Source: Oscarella lobularis
Taxonomy: Eukaryota > Porifera > Homoscleromorpha > Homosclerophorida > Oscarellidae
DNA length: 64,000 nt
Direction of reading: 5' to 3'
Assembly: GCF_947507565.1 (NCBI RefSeq)
Contig: NC_089176.1
Coordinates: 682,001 to 746,000, forward strand
Shown piece after piece: positions 20,910 through 43,435 of this stretch. Within the stretch, counting starts at the first letter, position 1; each line of letters opens with the position of its first letter. Under the pieces are notes generated by a model. It worked only from the letters and a program-made list of their open reading frames with translations, was not told where the DNA came from and ran no database searches. The translations under genes and the position numbers were made by a program.

Positions 20910-22568
20910 GTTCAGTTCAGTTCAGTTCACAGTTTTATTTTAATACGGAAATCCTTCAGCACGTGGGCCGATCTTCCAGGAAACCGTATACAGGGGAATG
21001 ACAGCAAAAGGAGAAAAGAGAAAAATGACAATATTTACAACTATAACTATATAACCTCTAAATCAGTACACAGAGTTTTGATTGAAATAGTTCTTCAGGC
21101 CCAATTTAAAGATCGCGGGATCATTACTCCCTCTTATGATTGCCGGAAGCGAATTCCATAGAGTTTGAGCCCGAAAGAATGGAGAACGACGAAGTGCCTC
21201 GGTGCGTGGTCGGATGACGTTGACCCCAGAAGCACTGAGACGAGTGGCGGCACCGGTGCGCTGAATACGCCCAATTTTCGCCGCGAGAACAGAAGCTGTG
21301 GCGGAGTTGCACAAGCAGCGGTAACTCAACATTCCTAGTTGAGTAGCATGCCTTGTGCGAATTGGATTGAGACGAAATAGATCGAGAAGTGCTGCTACTC
21401 CTCCAACAGAGGCCGTAGAATCGTCATAACGCAAACCAGCCAGACAACGGAGATACCTCTTTTCTATCTGTGCTAAGCGGCTGATTACGCCAGCTGATCC
21501 GTCCGCCCAAACGGCAGCCCCGTAGTCAAGGTCCGGTTGAATGACTGAGCGAACAAACGCTAGTCGAGCTGCGTTGGATAACAGACGATGACATCGGTAA
21601 AGAACACCAATTTTTCGGCCAACCTTCCTAATGACGTTGTCCATCTGCGGTTTCCACGATAGACGACTATCAATCAAAACCCCGAGGTATCTCACGTGAG
21701 GTGAAGGCGACAGAATGACATTATTGACCGAAACCGTATAGATCGACGTGTCTTCAGTATCACGAAACTTGGGAAAAAGCAGAAAAGCCGATTTTTGACC
21801 ATTGAGAGCCATCAGATTCTCAGAGTACCATGAAGTCACACTATTAATATCTTGTTGTAGTTGAGTAACCGCTCCCTCAAAAGTTTCGTTGCTGGAATAA
21901 AGACAGGCATCATCTGCGTAAAGGATTAGAGACGATTGAGAAGAGACGACCGAGGTGATGTTCCGGGTGAAGAAATTGAATAAAAGAGGACCTAATTTTG
22001 AACCTTGAGGCACTCCTCTCCTAACTGGCGACAAGTTCGAAGCAGTAGAGCCGACCGAGACAAATTGTCGACGATCCAAGAGGTAAGAAGAGAGCCATGC
22101 CAGGACCTTTCCCTTCACTCCACACGATGACAGACCTCGGAGAAGTAAACTGTGATCGACTGTGTCAAAGGCCTTCTTAACATCAAGAAAGACAGCCGCC
22201 GAGCGAAGACCTGCGTCCTTGCCAGACAAAAGATCTTGAGTCAAACAAACCATCGCATCTTGAGTTGACCGAGATTTTCGAAAGCCAAATTGGCAGTCAG
22301 GAATAAGAAGGTGCTTGTCGAAGTAGCCACATAAAGATTGAAAGACAAAATGTTCCAATATTTTTGAGACAATTGGCAGCAACGATACCGGGCGAAAATT
22401 CTTGGGATCAAGTCTTGAACCCGATTTGAAAATGGGAACAACCTTGGCACACTTCCACTCATCTGGAAATACCCCAGATTGGAGAGAAGTATTAAAAAGG
22501 CTTGCCAATGATGGTGAAATTGCAGACGCTCCCATTTTTTGATCCGAAAGAGGCGATTTACGGCGCAA
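20910..22568 (-). mobile_element. 5'-truncated non-LTR retrotransposon (LINE; CR1/L2/Jockey-type)
   Basis: A LINE fragment on the minus strand. The reverse-transcriptase region is present but the upstream endonuclease domain is missing, as expected for 5' truncation during target-primed insertion. After the coding stop at 21063 there is a roughly 135-bp 3' UTR. The element ends in short tandem repeats (TGAAC)n read on the minus strand (20910-20929), a 3' tail style of CR1/L2-like elements rather than a poly(A) tail. It sits inside the duplicated block. The clade is not certain without a phylogeny. Confidence 0.85.
21063..22568 (-). CDS. Reverse transcriptase of the LINE (partial ORF2)
   Basis: About 500 residues of one open frame containing the RT palm and thumb: WKCAKVVPIFKSG, NFRPVSLLPIVSKILEHFV, QFGFRKSRSTQDAMV, FLDVKKAFDTVDHSLLL, GVPQGSKLGPLLFNFF and the catalytic YADDACLYSS. 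The C-terminal part has the LGVLIDSRLSW and YRCHRLLSNAARLAFVRSVI pattern seen in Jockey/CR1-type LINEs. No stop codon breaks the frame, so the insertion is fairly recent or the copy is under little decay. The true N-terminus and the endonuclease domain are lost; the first Met has no significance. Confidence 0.88.
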   Translation of the reverse strand: MRRKSPLSDQKMGASAISPSLASLFNTSLQSGVFPDEWKCAKVVPIFKSGSRLDPKNFRPVSLLPIVSKILEHFVFQSLCGYFDKHLLIPDCQFGFRKSRSTQDAMVCLTQDLLSGKDAGLRSAAVFLDVKKAFDTVDHSLLLRGLSSCGVKGKVLAWLSSYLLDRRQFVSVGSTASNLSPVRRGVPQGSKLGPLLFNFFTRNITSVVSSQSSLILYADDACLYSSNETFEGAVTQLQQDINSVTSWYSENLMALNGQKSAFLLFPKFRDTEDTSIYTVSVNNVILSPSPHVRYLGVLIDSRLSWKPQMDNVIRKVGRKIGVLYRCHRLLSNAARLAFVRSVIQPDLDYGAAVWADGSAGVISRLAQIEKRYLRCLAGLRYDDSTASVGGVAALLDLFRLNPIRTRHATQLGMLSYRCLCNSATASVLAAKIGRIQRTGAATRLSASGVNVIRPRTEALRRSPFFRAQTLWNSLPAIIRGSNDPAIFKLGLKNYFNQNSVY

Positions 22569-22569
22569 A

Positions 22570-23869
22570 TAAAGCGTTTTTTTCTTTCATAAACGGAAAA
22601 AAATGCTTAGAAACCCCTGTTTCAAATTGATCTGTGCTGTTTTCCGTTTTATAAATGCGCTGAGTAACCGAAACGACAATTTGATTGTCACGCTCTGACG
22701 TCACAATCAAAAGTGTCCACTCATGTACAGTATGTGCGTGGGTATGTACGAGTGTACGGGTAACAGGAAATATGACCCGTACACATGCATACCGGTATGT
22801 CCTCAAATACATACACTGTATTACAGAGCAAATACAGTATGTCAGAAAAGCGCCTAATTAGGAAAACATTGCAATTATGTAAGTATAAGCAGTATGTAGG
22901 TAGGACTGAGCTTTAGGGGCTGTGATGACTACGTGAATATGTAGCAAAATAAAAATTTATGACGTCTCACTACGTAATGCACTCGCGTACGGTAAGCGGT
23001 GGGAGGCTCTGCATGATGGCAACACGGTGAACACCGGGCCATCATTCTCTAGTATAATATATAATGTGCATAACGAGCAAACGAAGAAGGACGAGGGTGG
23101 AGGGAGTAGCATGTATTAAGACTAGGTATTTTAGTTGGGCGTTCTGTACACTGACTATCCCGCGGGTATTCAGCTAGTAACTACTGCATCGTGGTGGTTT
23201 GATTCGAATGTAAATATTGCGCTTGAAGTTTCCAAATAAGTTTGCACGAGGGGAGGGGGTCAGTTACGACAGTTAGGACCAAGTGCACATGCGCAATTGG
23301 CGTTACGCAGTCGCATCGGGTCGCATCCCTGGTCGCAGGCCTGGTCGCACCAGGTCGCACCTCCGGCACACGAATCCGGCCTGTCCGTTTCTGAAGCCTA
23401 AGCGGGTAGGCATTGAGTCGGTCGCACATACTTTTGAGCAGGCTAAGAGCTTGGGCAAGACTCGCAGTTCGTGTACCGGAACCAAACTACGTTCTCCGCA
23501 CATTAAAGGGTTAGCTTTAGGAGTTGAGCGGGATCCCATCGAGCGGTGAATTTCATCATTTGGGTTTCGCGTGTGATGACGTCATCAGTGAGGTTTCTCT
23601 AGCGCGCTAGAGCCAAGCTCTTTTCGTGTCTCCTTCACTGCGATTCCTTTGAAGTTGTGCCGAAGTTGTGCCTGCTTTCTAGTTCGAAATAGTTATACTA
23701 GCTCGCCTCCTTTTCATCATCCCGCTGACAGTGACCTCAATATTTATGTTTACGAGAACATTAACGTACCACTGTCAACTTCGGCAGAACTTCTATGCAG
23801 TCGTACAGTATTTCTAAAAACAAATTTTTCTTTCTGTTGTCAGAATTATCTACTAATTTGTTCTGCGCC
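22570..23869. other. Intergenic region with resumed duplication and Cys/Ser-box-like GGTCGCA repeats
   Basis: About 1.3 kb without a supported gene. 23043-23125 (acgaagaaggacgagggtgg, agcatgtatt) resembles 14885-14970 and marks the far side of the duplicated block. 23300-23365 holds imperfect repeats of GGTCGCA(T/C) spaced 9-12 bp. The right part is the promoter of the nuclease-kinase gene. Confidence 0.55.
23575..23586. promoter_or_regulatory. Palindromic CRE (GATGACGTCATC)
   Basis: A perfect 12-bp palindrome containing TGACGTCA, 284 bp upstream of the inferred ATG of the nuclease-kinase gene. It is probably a bZIP (CREB/ATF) site in that promoter. Confidence 0.5.
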
Positions 23870-25426
23870 ATGACAAGCACGGAAGAGCAGTGGGTTTCAT
23901 GATAGCTACCTTTCCTAAAATGGTTTAACAATGAAGTCTTCAGGTCTACAGTGGACAAGATAGCCGACGCTGTATTGAAGAGATTGGAGAAGAAGGAGAA
24001 GGAGAAAAGAAGTAAGCGGGCATGTTTCTATTTGTTCATCACGTGACGTGTTTTATGCTGCAGCACGCAAGCGCTCTCACAAAAGCGAGAAAGACGGCAG
24101 TGATCAGGCGTAAGCTCTCCTTTTGATGTAAACTTAGTGCAATATAATTGTTTGATCTTGTATAGACCTAGTAAAATAGCAAGAAACACAGAAATGACTA
24201 CAACGTTTCATCAGCGACGAATCACAATCATTCCGTCAACGCTTTGTCACGAAGTCTTCGATTCTTTGATCTCGCTAAGTGACACTGTTGAGGTTGACAG
24301 CAAGTGTCGAGAAGCTGCTGAGGAATTTGCCGAACAGGAAGCTTGGGATAAGAAAGAAGAAGATCTAAGAGATTCTTTTGCTTCTGCCTTGGGAAAGGTT
24401 CTGAATTCGCCTATTACTGAAGTCAGAACCGAAAAAATGCTGACAGATCAAGAGAGCACGGTTAAAAAGGCGCAGGCAGATGTGGTTGTATATATGTACA
24501 ATAGTGCGAAAGTGCTCTGTGAAGTCAAAAGTCATACTGGGAGCGGTAACCCAGTAGAACAAGCTTTCGCCGCAGTGCATTATGCTGTGTTACCCGGTTA
24601 CGCCTGTCCTGTGATTACAATTGCAATTCATCAATCAATGGAAGTTGAAGTATTTGGTGTGTGCCCTGTCTATTTCGAGACAGATGACAAAAAGTTGGCA
24701 ACGGAAAAAGTCTTTCCGTCATTCCATTTAAGACATGACGATGTAGAGGAAACTGTTGCTAAATTTCTTGCCTGGCTGGTCGCCGCAGTTCCAGAATTGT
24801 CGTCCGTCGAGTTTGACAAAAAAATTTCATTGCCTCGTCCTCTTACGACAAGTGCAGTTGGCAAAGTCACGTTTCTTCGTCACATTCGAAACACTACGTT
24901 TGAAGTTGTCAAAGAAAACGATGAGCACATCATCGCCAAATTCGTACTTCCCAAACGTCAGTACGGCAAGGAGGTTCAGGACTTTTGCAGCGAGAAGAAT
25001 TTTGCTCCGCGCTTCATTGGTAGTGAAATTGTTCCTTGCAGAATAAAAGGCCGTTCCGTGAAAATCATCTTCATGGAGTTTATCCCGAATACGCCTATTG
25101 CAGATTTTGCTGCAAGTGCGACGCCAACTGAAAAGAAGGCGCTCTGTGATCAGCTCAAGTCAATTCTGGGCGAATTGCGCTCGAATGATATGGTTCATGG
25201 CGATTTGCATCTTCGAAACGTGCTTGTGCACACTTCTCGTCACACCCCATTTCTCGTCGATTTTGATTTTTCAGGGAAAACGGGCGAGAGAAGGCGCTAT
25301 TCTCCCTTCTTGAGCGAGTCCGACGCGTGGCACCCGCGGGTGCGTCAGGCCAAGGAGAAGTGTCCTCTGCACCCTGATCACGACACCTACCTGTTCGATG
25401 AAGTCATTGCGCCAAAATTGAAGTGA
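23870..25426 (+). CDS. PD-(D/E)XK nuclease-like domain fused to a Bud32/small-molecule-kinase-like domain
   Basis: Four exons keep frame: 23870-23889 (MTSTEEQ), 23944-24011 (STVDKIADAVLKRLEKKEKE), 24064-24109 (TRKRSHKSEKDGSDQA) and 24166-25426, giving about 465 residues. The N-terminus is short, basic and Lys-rich, a possible nuclear localisation signal. Residues about 85-200 look like a restriction-endonuclease fold: a helix with a conserved Glu/Asp region, then the beta-strand Asp in KKAQADVVVYMY and the E-x-K in KVLCEVKSHTG, followed by a helix with EQAFAAVHYAV. The C-terminal 200 residues form an atypical kinase: IIAKFVLPKRQYGKEVQDF (Lys and Glu), hinge FMEFIPN, catalytic loop MVHGDLHLRNVLV, metal-binding FLVDFDFSGK. 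This pairing is known from Crinkler-type (CRN) and related eukaryotic effectors and some fungal/oomycete families. Function here is unknown. Confidence 0.7.
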
Positions 25427-25517
25427 CTACGACGAGAGGTATGTCAGTTGTTGTCTCAGACGCTCTGCAATTGTCGTCTCTGTCAGTACGTGTGCTAGCT
25501 GTAGATGTTCTAAAACC

Positions 25518-26109
25518 GTGTTAGAGCAGTTGCGGTTATGTTTGTTTAAGTTGTACGTCTTGGGCCATTTGACGAGTGAAGACGACGTGGCGATTGTCCG
25601 AGAACTTGTACCGTCGTTGGAAACGGTCGTGAAGAGAGATGAAGCATCTGATACCGGAACGGTAAACGTTCTCTCGAGAACGGAAGCGAAAGGAAACGTT
25701 AGCCGTTTCGTAAAGATTCCTTTGTTTTTTCATTTTTTATCTCTGTCTTTCTCTAGTTGTTCACTATAGAGTGTCTGTCTTCACTGGTGACGTCAGAGGT
25801 GCTGGAACTGACTCTCTACGGCGAAGAGGGTGACAGTGGCGAGAGAAAACTCCAAAAATCGCAGACGCACATGAATAAATTTGAACGTGGCCAAGAAGAC
25901 GTGTTTCGCATTGAAGCTGCCAATCTTGGCCGTCTTGAAAAATCAAAATTCGTCACGACAGTAGCAGTGTCGAGAAATCGTGGCATCTCGATAGAATCGT
26001 CGTCGCAAAACAAAAGACAGCGAACGATGACGTCGAGTCCGACGAAGAAGAGTACACGTCTTCTTCTGCAAGAACTGGTTTGCAAAGGACAAAGAAGTCT
26101 ACGGGATGA
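25518..26109 (+). pseudogene. PLAT/LH2-domain gene with two frame breaks
   Basis: A first segment (LEQLRLCLFKLYVLGHLTSE to EAKGN) may join, through an intron at about 25698-25756, to a PLAT domain. The domain is split over three frames: YRVSVFTGDVRGAGTD, then LTLYGEEGDSGERKLQKS with NKFERGQEDVFRIEA, then KIRHDSSSVEKSWHLDRIVV. The expected strand between GTD and LTLYG is missing where GAACTGAC-like sequence recurs, and one A appears missing in a run of five after CTTG (about 25938). PLAT domains normally bind lipids or membrane proteins. No ATG starts the first frame; one lies upstream at 25442 but its frame closes. Either a decayed gene, or two assembly errors. Confidence 0.55.
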
Positions 26110-26246
26110 TAGAAAGAATACTGACAGCCGGTGAACGTTGTAAATTTTGGCCCCCTTACTTAAAATAAGCCCATTCTAAAGACCACCGATTCTCCAAACG
26201 AGACCATTTCAAAGCAAATCCTTTTCTTGCTCAGGGAGCAATCTGC

Positions 26247-26369
26247 CTATTCAACCACGGATTTTAGAAGACGCGCCAAATCAGGAAGGACCTCCTTCTC
26301 TTCCACCAAAAACTCCATGAACTTTGCCGCGATTTCTGTTTCGCGAGAGACATTGGTTTTGCTCGTCAC
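26247..26369 (-). other. Short open frame antisense to the ATM 5' flank, duplicated
   Basis: A 40-codon frame reading SRETEIAAKFMEFLVEEKEV then LPDLARLLKSVVE and a stop at 26247-26249, just upstream of ATM. The copy at 19275-19340 keeps the frame and differs by an in-frame 6-nt deletion. No upstream exon could be connected, because a stop precedes it in the same frame. It may be a terminal exon of an unrecognised gene. Confidence 0.3.
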
Positions 26370-26620
26370 TTATGCATCTTTGAGCACAAAAAATGTTGTC
26401 TGTGTGAGTAGGTTTTAGATGCGTTTGCGAGTACAACATCTATCTAAAACAAATTTGATTGGCTGCTTCTCACGTGCCACGTGACACTTTGACACCAGTT
26501 AGTCTTTTTCAGTCGGCACCAAAAAAACCCTGCCTGATAAAGTCTGATAAACGCGATGTTGACAAATTCAATGCGTTTACCTCTTCCGGGGCTCCAGTGA
26601 CGTGCGTTAATCCAGCCGAC

Positions 26621-39134
<12,514 letters not shown>

Positions 39135-39358
39135 GGTGAGAGTCTGTATAGGTGCGATCGTAGTTTGTCTAATTATAACGTTTTCTGGCGCAGAATTTGG
39201 TCTTAACGAATTATTGAACATTTTGTTTTGTGGACAGTGGTACATTCAAAAATAAATTACCGGATTTCAATTTCCCGCGCTTTGTGAAGCCTTCGCGCGC
39301 GTTCGTGGACAACAGAAAGGTCAGAACTCACTTTTCCCGAATCTGAAGCGGCGGCGTC

Positions 39359-42300
39359 ATGTCCGGTAAAACCACAGCGCCTCTCTTCTATGACTACTTA
39401 TTTTTCTTCTTCTTCAGATGAAGCAAATGGTAGCGAGGCCCCCGACGGGGAATCGCAACCTCGTCGCCGCCAGCGTCGCGGCCTCCTTCGTCTCTACTAC
39501 GGCGTAACGAGCGAAGAAGACTCGTCGAGATTAGATCCGACCGACATCGACGGGCCTCATTTCAAGACAGACGTCTTTCTCGAGCGTCTCTACAAGGAAG
39601 CGAGCCTTCGCACGCTCATGGACAAAGAAGCGAGCATGATACGGGGTAGGTCTCGCGAAAGCGTCCACTACGAAAACGAAACGAAGACTTTGGGCTCTAG
39701 AAATCAAGTCTCTCGATAGCGATATGCAGACTTTGGTCTATGAGAATTACAATAAGTTCATTAGCGCTACGGACACGATAAGAACGGTGAGATTTAAATT
39801 TTTGAAAATAAAATTTTATCAATTTTAATTTTTTTGTTCTAGATGAAACACGATTTTAAACGAATGGAGGACGAGATGGAAAGTCTGGCGGCGAACATGG
39901 AAACGATACGGGATTTCAGCGACAGGATCAATGACACGTTAGCGGACAAGAGGCAAAAGATCAAGAAATTGTCGGGCGTTCATGGAATGCTGAAGAAGCT
40001 TCAATTTCTCTTCGAATTGCCGTCGAGACTGAAGAAATGCATGGAAATGGGAGCTCATTCTCAAGCAGTCAGGTAATAAAAATATTCCTAATTTTTGATT
40101 TTATATTGAAATGATTCTTTTTTTCTCTCTCTCTCTCTCTCTCCTAGGTATTACTGCAGAGCGTGTGGCGTCTTGGATCATTTTCAGCACATGCCTTCGT
40201 TTCACGGCATCCAACAAGATTGTCAGAAAATCGTGCAAGAAATTCGAGTGAAATTAAGCCGACAGCTTTCAGATGAATCGGTATGGAAAGTTGATTCTCA
40301 GGTTGAATAGTTTTTGCTACTGTTTTCGTCTAGGCGACTTCTGCTCAACTGTCGGAATGCGTCGATTTGTTGCTGCAGCTGAAAGAACCTGCCGAAGACT
40401 TGTGCAATCAATTCTTAGCAAGGTACTAAAAACTGTATTGCGAGAAGTGACACTTATCCTCAGTGCGTTTTCAGATCAAAATTGAAGCTAGACGCAGAAC
40501 TAGCAAAGTTGTCAAGAAGTAGCGAACAGGAGGTAAAGTAAAAAATAAACAAACGAAAAACAACTGAATTTCTTCCGCGCGAAAGGATTCCGACTATCTT
40601 TCGGACATTCTACAATACGTTGATTGCGGTTGCAACGGTTTCCTCAGCAACCTTTCCCTCGTCATTGTCGCCTTTCAAGATCTCTTTCTCAAGCCAAACG
40701 ACGCCAATAGGGAAATCGTTCGCGTGGCTCGTCCCAAATTGGCGGAGTTCGTCGACGCCCTCCTTCATCCGTATTTGAACTGCGTGAGAGATCGTCTCAT
40801 CACCGAAGTACGTGTACAACCTATGCATAGAAATTGATCATAATTTTTAAAAAAATTAATTTCTCAAGGCTAAGTCGAAAGAGACGAGCATGCTCGTGCG
40901 AGCAGTCGATCGTCTTCACCGACGCCTACAGGCGTTAGGAAAACTCGTTCCATCATTGGACATGCCAAAGTGAGTCTCTCTCTCACACACACACACGCGT
41001 GATGACATCTTCGCTTCTCACACGTTCACTCCTTAGGATTTGTATGGAAATAGTTTTGCCGGCTGCCGAGGAACGCGTCAACTTCTGTTCGAACGATCTA
41101 AGAAGTTATTTTTCTAGTAAGTATCTATGGATTTCTGTATTTTAATTAATTGATTGATTGATTGATTGATCTTCTTCAAATTCAGGTTGCTTGATGGACG
41201 TTCGACAGGCTTTAGCTACGAGGTCGCAGAAGATGAGCGTGTCGAGTGACGGGTCTTCGACGACGGGCCTCTTCTCCGAATTGCTCTCTTCGCTCAGTTC
41301 CTCGACCATAGACAAATTGAAAGCGACGTTTGCTTCTCTAAAGGCGAGTCTGTCTGGACCCCAAACGCGGGGGAGAAATCGTCGTCTTCTTCTGGTTAGG
41401 AATTTGTCGCCTCTGACGTCACGTTCGCAACGAAGCAATATTTTCGTTCGAAATTCTGCAGAGAATGGGTTTCCAACGGTTTAGTCGTTGGCTTTATTGA
41501 GCACATTTTTGAAACGGCAACGGTAAGAAACACCCTAGAGCATGCATAGATAAAATAATAGATTATGTATAGGGTTTCTGTGAGGAGAGCGTGAGCCGAG
41601 AGGCGACGGGACCCCCACTGATTCTCATCCTCTCTCGCCTCTGCTTGGACTTCGAGCAGTCGACCGTGAGCTACTTGGTCAGCCTGACGGACGAACTGTT
41701 TCCCTTGCTCGAACGAGGCGCCGTTTCCGCGACGCCTATATCGAGTCTCTGCTCGCGAGCAAGGAGAGCCGCACAGGTAAATTGAAACAAGGGAATTTAG
41801 ACTCTAAGCAGACGTACTCTTGTAGACTCTGATAACGTTTTACGTTGAAGCGGAGGGAAATGGTATATCTCAGGTAATACACTGAATCAGAATCTTCTAC
41901 GTTCCTGAACTCCTTTTAATAGATGATTCGTAAGAGTGTTGAAACGCGAGACTGGCTGTCGTCGATCGAACCTCGCAACGTTCGCGCCGTGATGAAGCGC
42001 GTCGTGGAAGATCTCAGCACGCTCGACCTTCAAGCAGGCACCCTGTACGAAGAGGGTCAGAGACGCGATCGCAGCTCAGGTCAGTGAACACGCAATATTT
42101 TTATAAATGATTTTGATGTTCCGTTCCAGACGATAGTCGGCGAACTTGGACGTATAGCCAGTCTCGTCAGATGGGGAAACCTTGGGGAGGATACACGCCA
42201 AGGTAGACTAAAAGGACTTTGAAACGCTCTAGCACCCACAATTAGCATAGGAACCCGCACTCCTTTTAGTAGCCAGGCTTTCGTTTTCGTTTAGTACGGG

Positions 42301-42801
42301 TGTTGATACGTCGTTGCTCAGCAACATACAGAAATTGTTTTCCGAGCGAATTGAGATCTTCAGTCCCGTCGAGTTTACGCGTGTCTCTATATTGACGGGA
42401 ATTATAAAGATTGTGCTCAAGGTAAACTGACTTTGGTATTATGAGCTGAATACACAACCTTGTTTTTAATAATTAAGACGTTGATGGAATGCGTGAGAAT
42501 CAAGACGTTCGGAAAATTTGGACTTCAGCAGATTCAAGTTGATTCGCATTATCTCCAGCTCTACTTGTGGAGATTTGTGTCAGATGAAAAGTAAGATTCG
42601 CGTTGGAAGCACTAAAAATTAAGAGAGAGATCATTTGCTTCTGCAGTATTGTCTTGTTTCTTTTGGACGAAGTGATGAATAGTGCCGTCAATCGATGTAT
42701 TGAACCCTTGTTGATGGAGCCAAGTGTAAGCTGGTACTTGATTGAATTCTTTGCCTGAGACTTTTGATTAGATTGTTGAAGTCATTTGCAATCAAGGATG
42801 A
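39359..42801 (+). CDS. VPS51: VPS51, GARP/EARP tethering complex subunit
   Basis: Vps51 (ANG2/FFR) is the subunit of the GARP and EARP complexes that tethers endosome-derived vesicles at the trans-Golgi and recycling endosomes and binds SNAREs. Exon 1 is ATGTCCG at 39359 and splices to ATGAAGCAAATGG ([16 protein letters not shown]). Conserved blocks are [51 protein letters not shown] with [96 protein letters not shown] and [19 protein letters not shown]. The C-terminus is [17 protein letters not shown] with the stop at 42799-42801. The order and length (about 750 residues) match animal VPS51 throughout. It starts 225 bp after the ATM stop in the same direction. Confidence 0.93.
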
Positions 42802-42936
42802 GCGATTGGAAATAGAAAGACCTGCCAAACGGGGTGGTGCCCAAGCATGCCAAGCACGTTGGTTCGTTTTTTATAAATTCAATGCTTATGTACAAATTCT
42901 AGGAGGCGTGGAGTCTATCCGGGATTGCGCGATACA

Positions 42937-43432
42937 ATGGCGAGCGTCTTCTCTTCTCCGCAGCCGCGGCAGCTCTCTTCTCCATGCAGGGCAAAAGCTT
43001 CTTTTTCGAAGAAGAAGAAGAAGGAGACGAAGAGGTAGACCGCGGTCCCAACGTCCTCGGCAAGACGGGTTGGTCCAACTGCGGGACCACGAAGACTTGC
43101 AATCTTCCTTATAGTTGCAGTCTTCTAAACTGCCTGTATGCCTCCTCTTGGCATGAGGCCATAACGTCTAAAAGGCCAGCGTCTCCTGGGCAGGCCTACA
43201 TCAACTGCTGAGTGGTTGTGCGGCCCCGAGAAGGAAAACTGCCCACTCACGGCGTGCATCTCCTATTCGTGGCTACCATTCTTATTGGTAGTCTCTCCAG
43301 GAGAACGACGCCTACAGCAAATATGTGCCTGCAAGCGTCTTCTTGATTTATTTGCAGACATACACAGCCAAAAGATTGACGTAGTCCTGGATCAAAAAAG
43401 CGAGGATGTAAAGATGGCAGGTAGGCATAGAA
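42937..43432 (+). CDS. Possible small gene of unknown function, exon links unproven
   Basis: An ATG at 42937 opens MASVFSSPQPRQLSSPCRAK then ASFSKKKKKETKR, ending at a GT donor (about 43035). About 300 bp on, a second frame reads RLLDLFADIHSQKIDVVLDQ then KSEDVKMAG and ends at another donor (about 43432). I do not recognise either piece. No downstream exon was found, and the intervening sequence is partly repetitive, so this could be noise. Confidence 0.2.
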
Positions 43433-43435
43433 CGT

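Noticed and set aside
23300-23365. GGTCGCA-type repeats as a possible protein-binding array or coding exon
   Set aside because: Only four or five imperfect units with uneven spacing, and the open frame over them has no further support.
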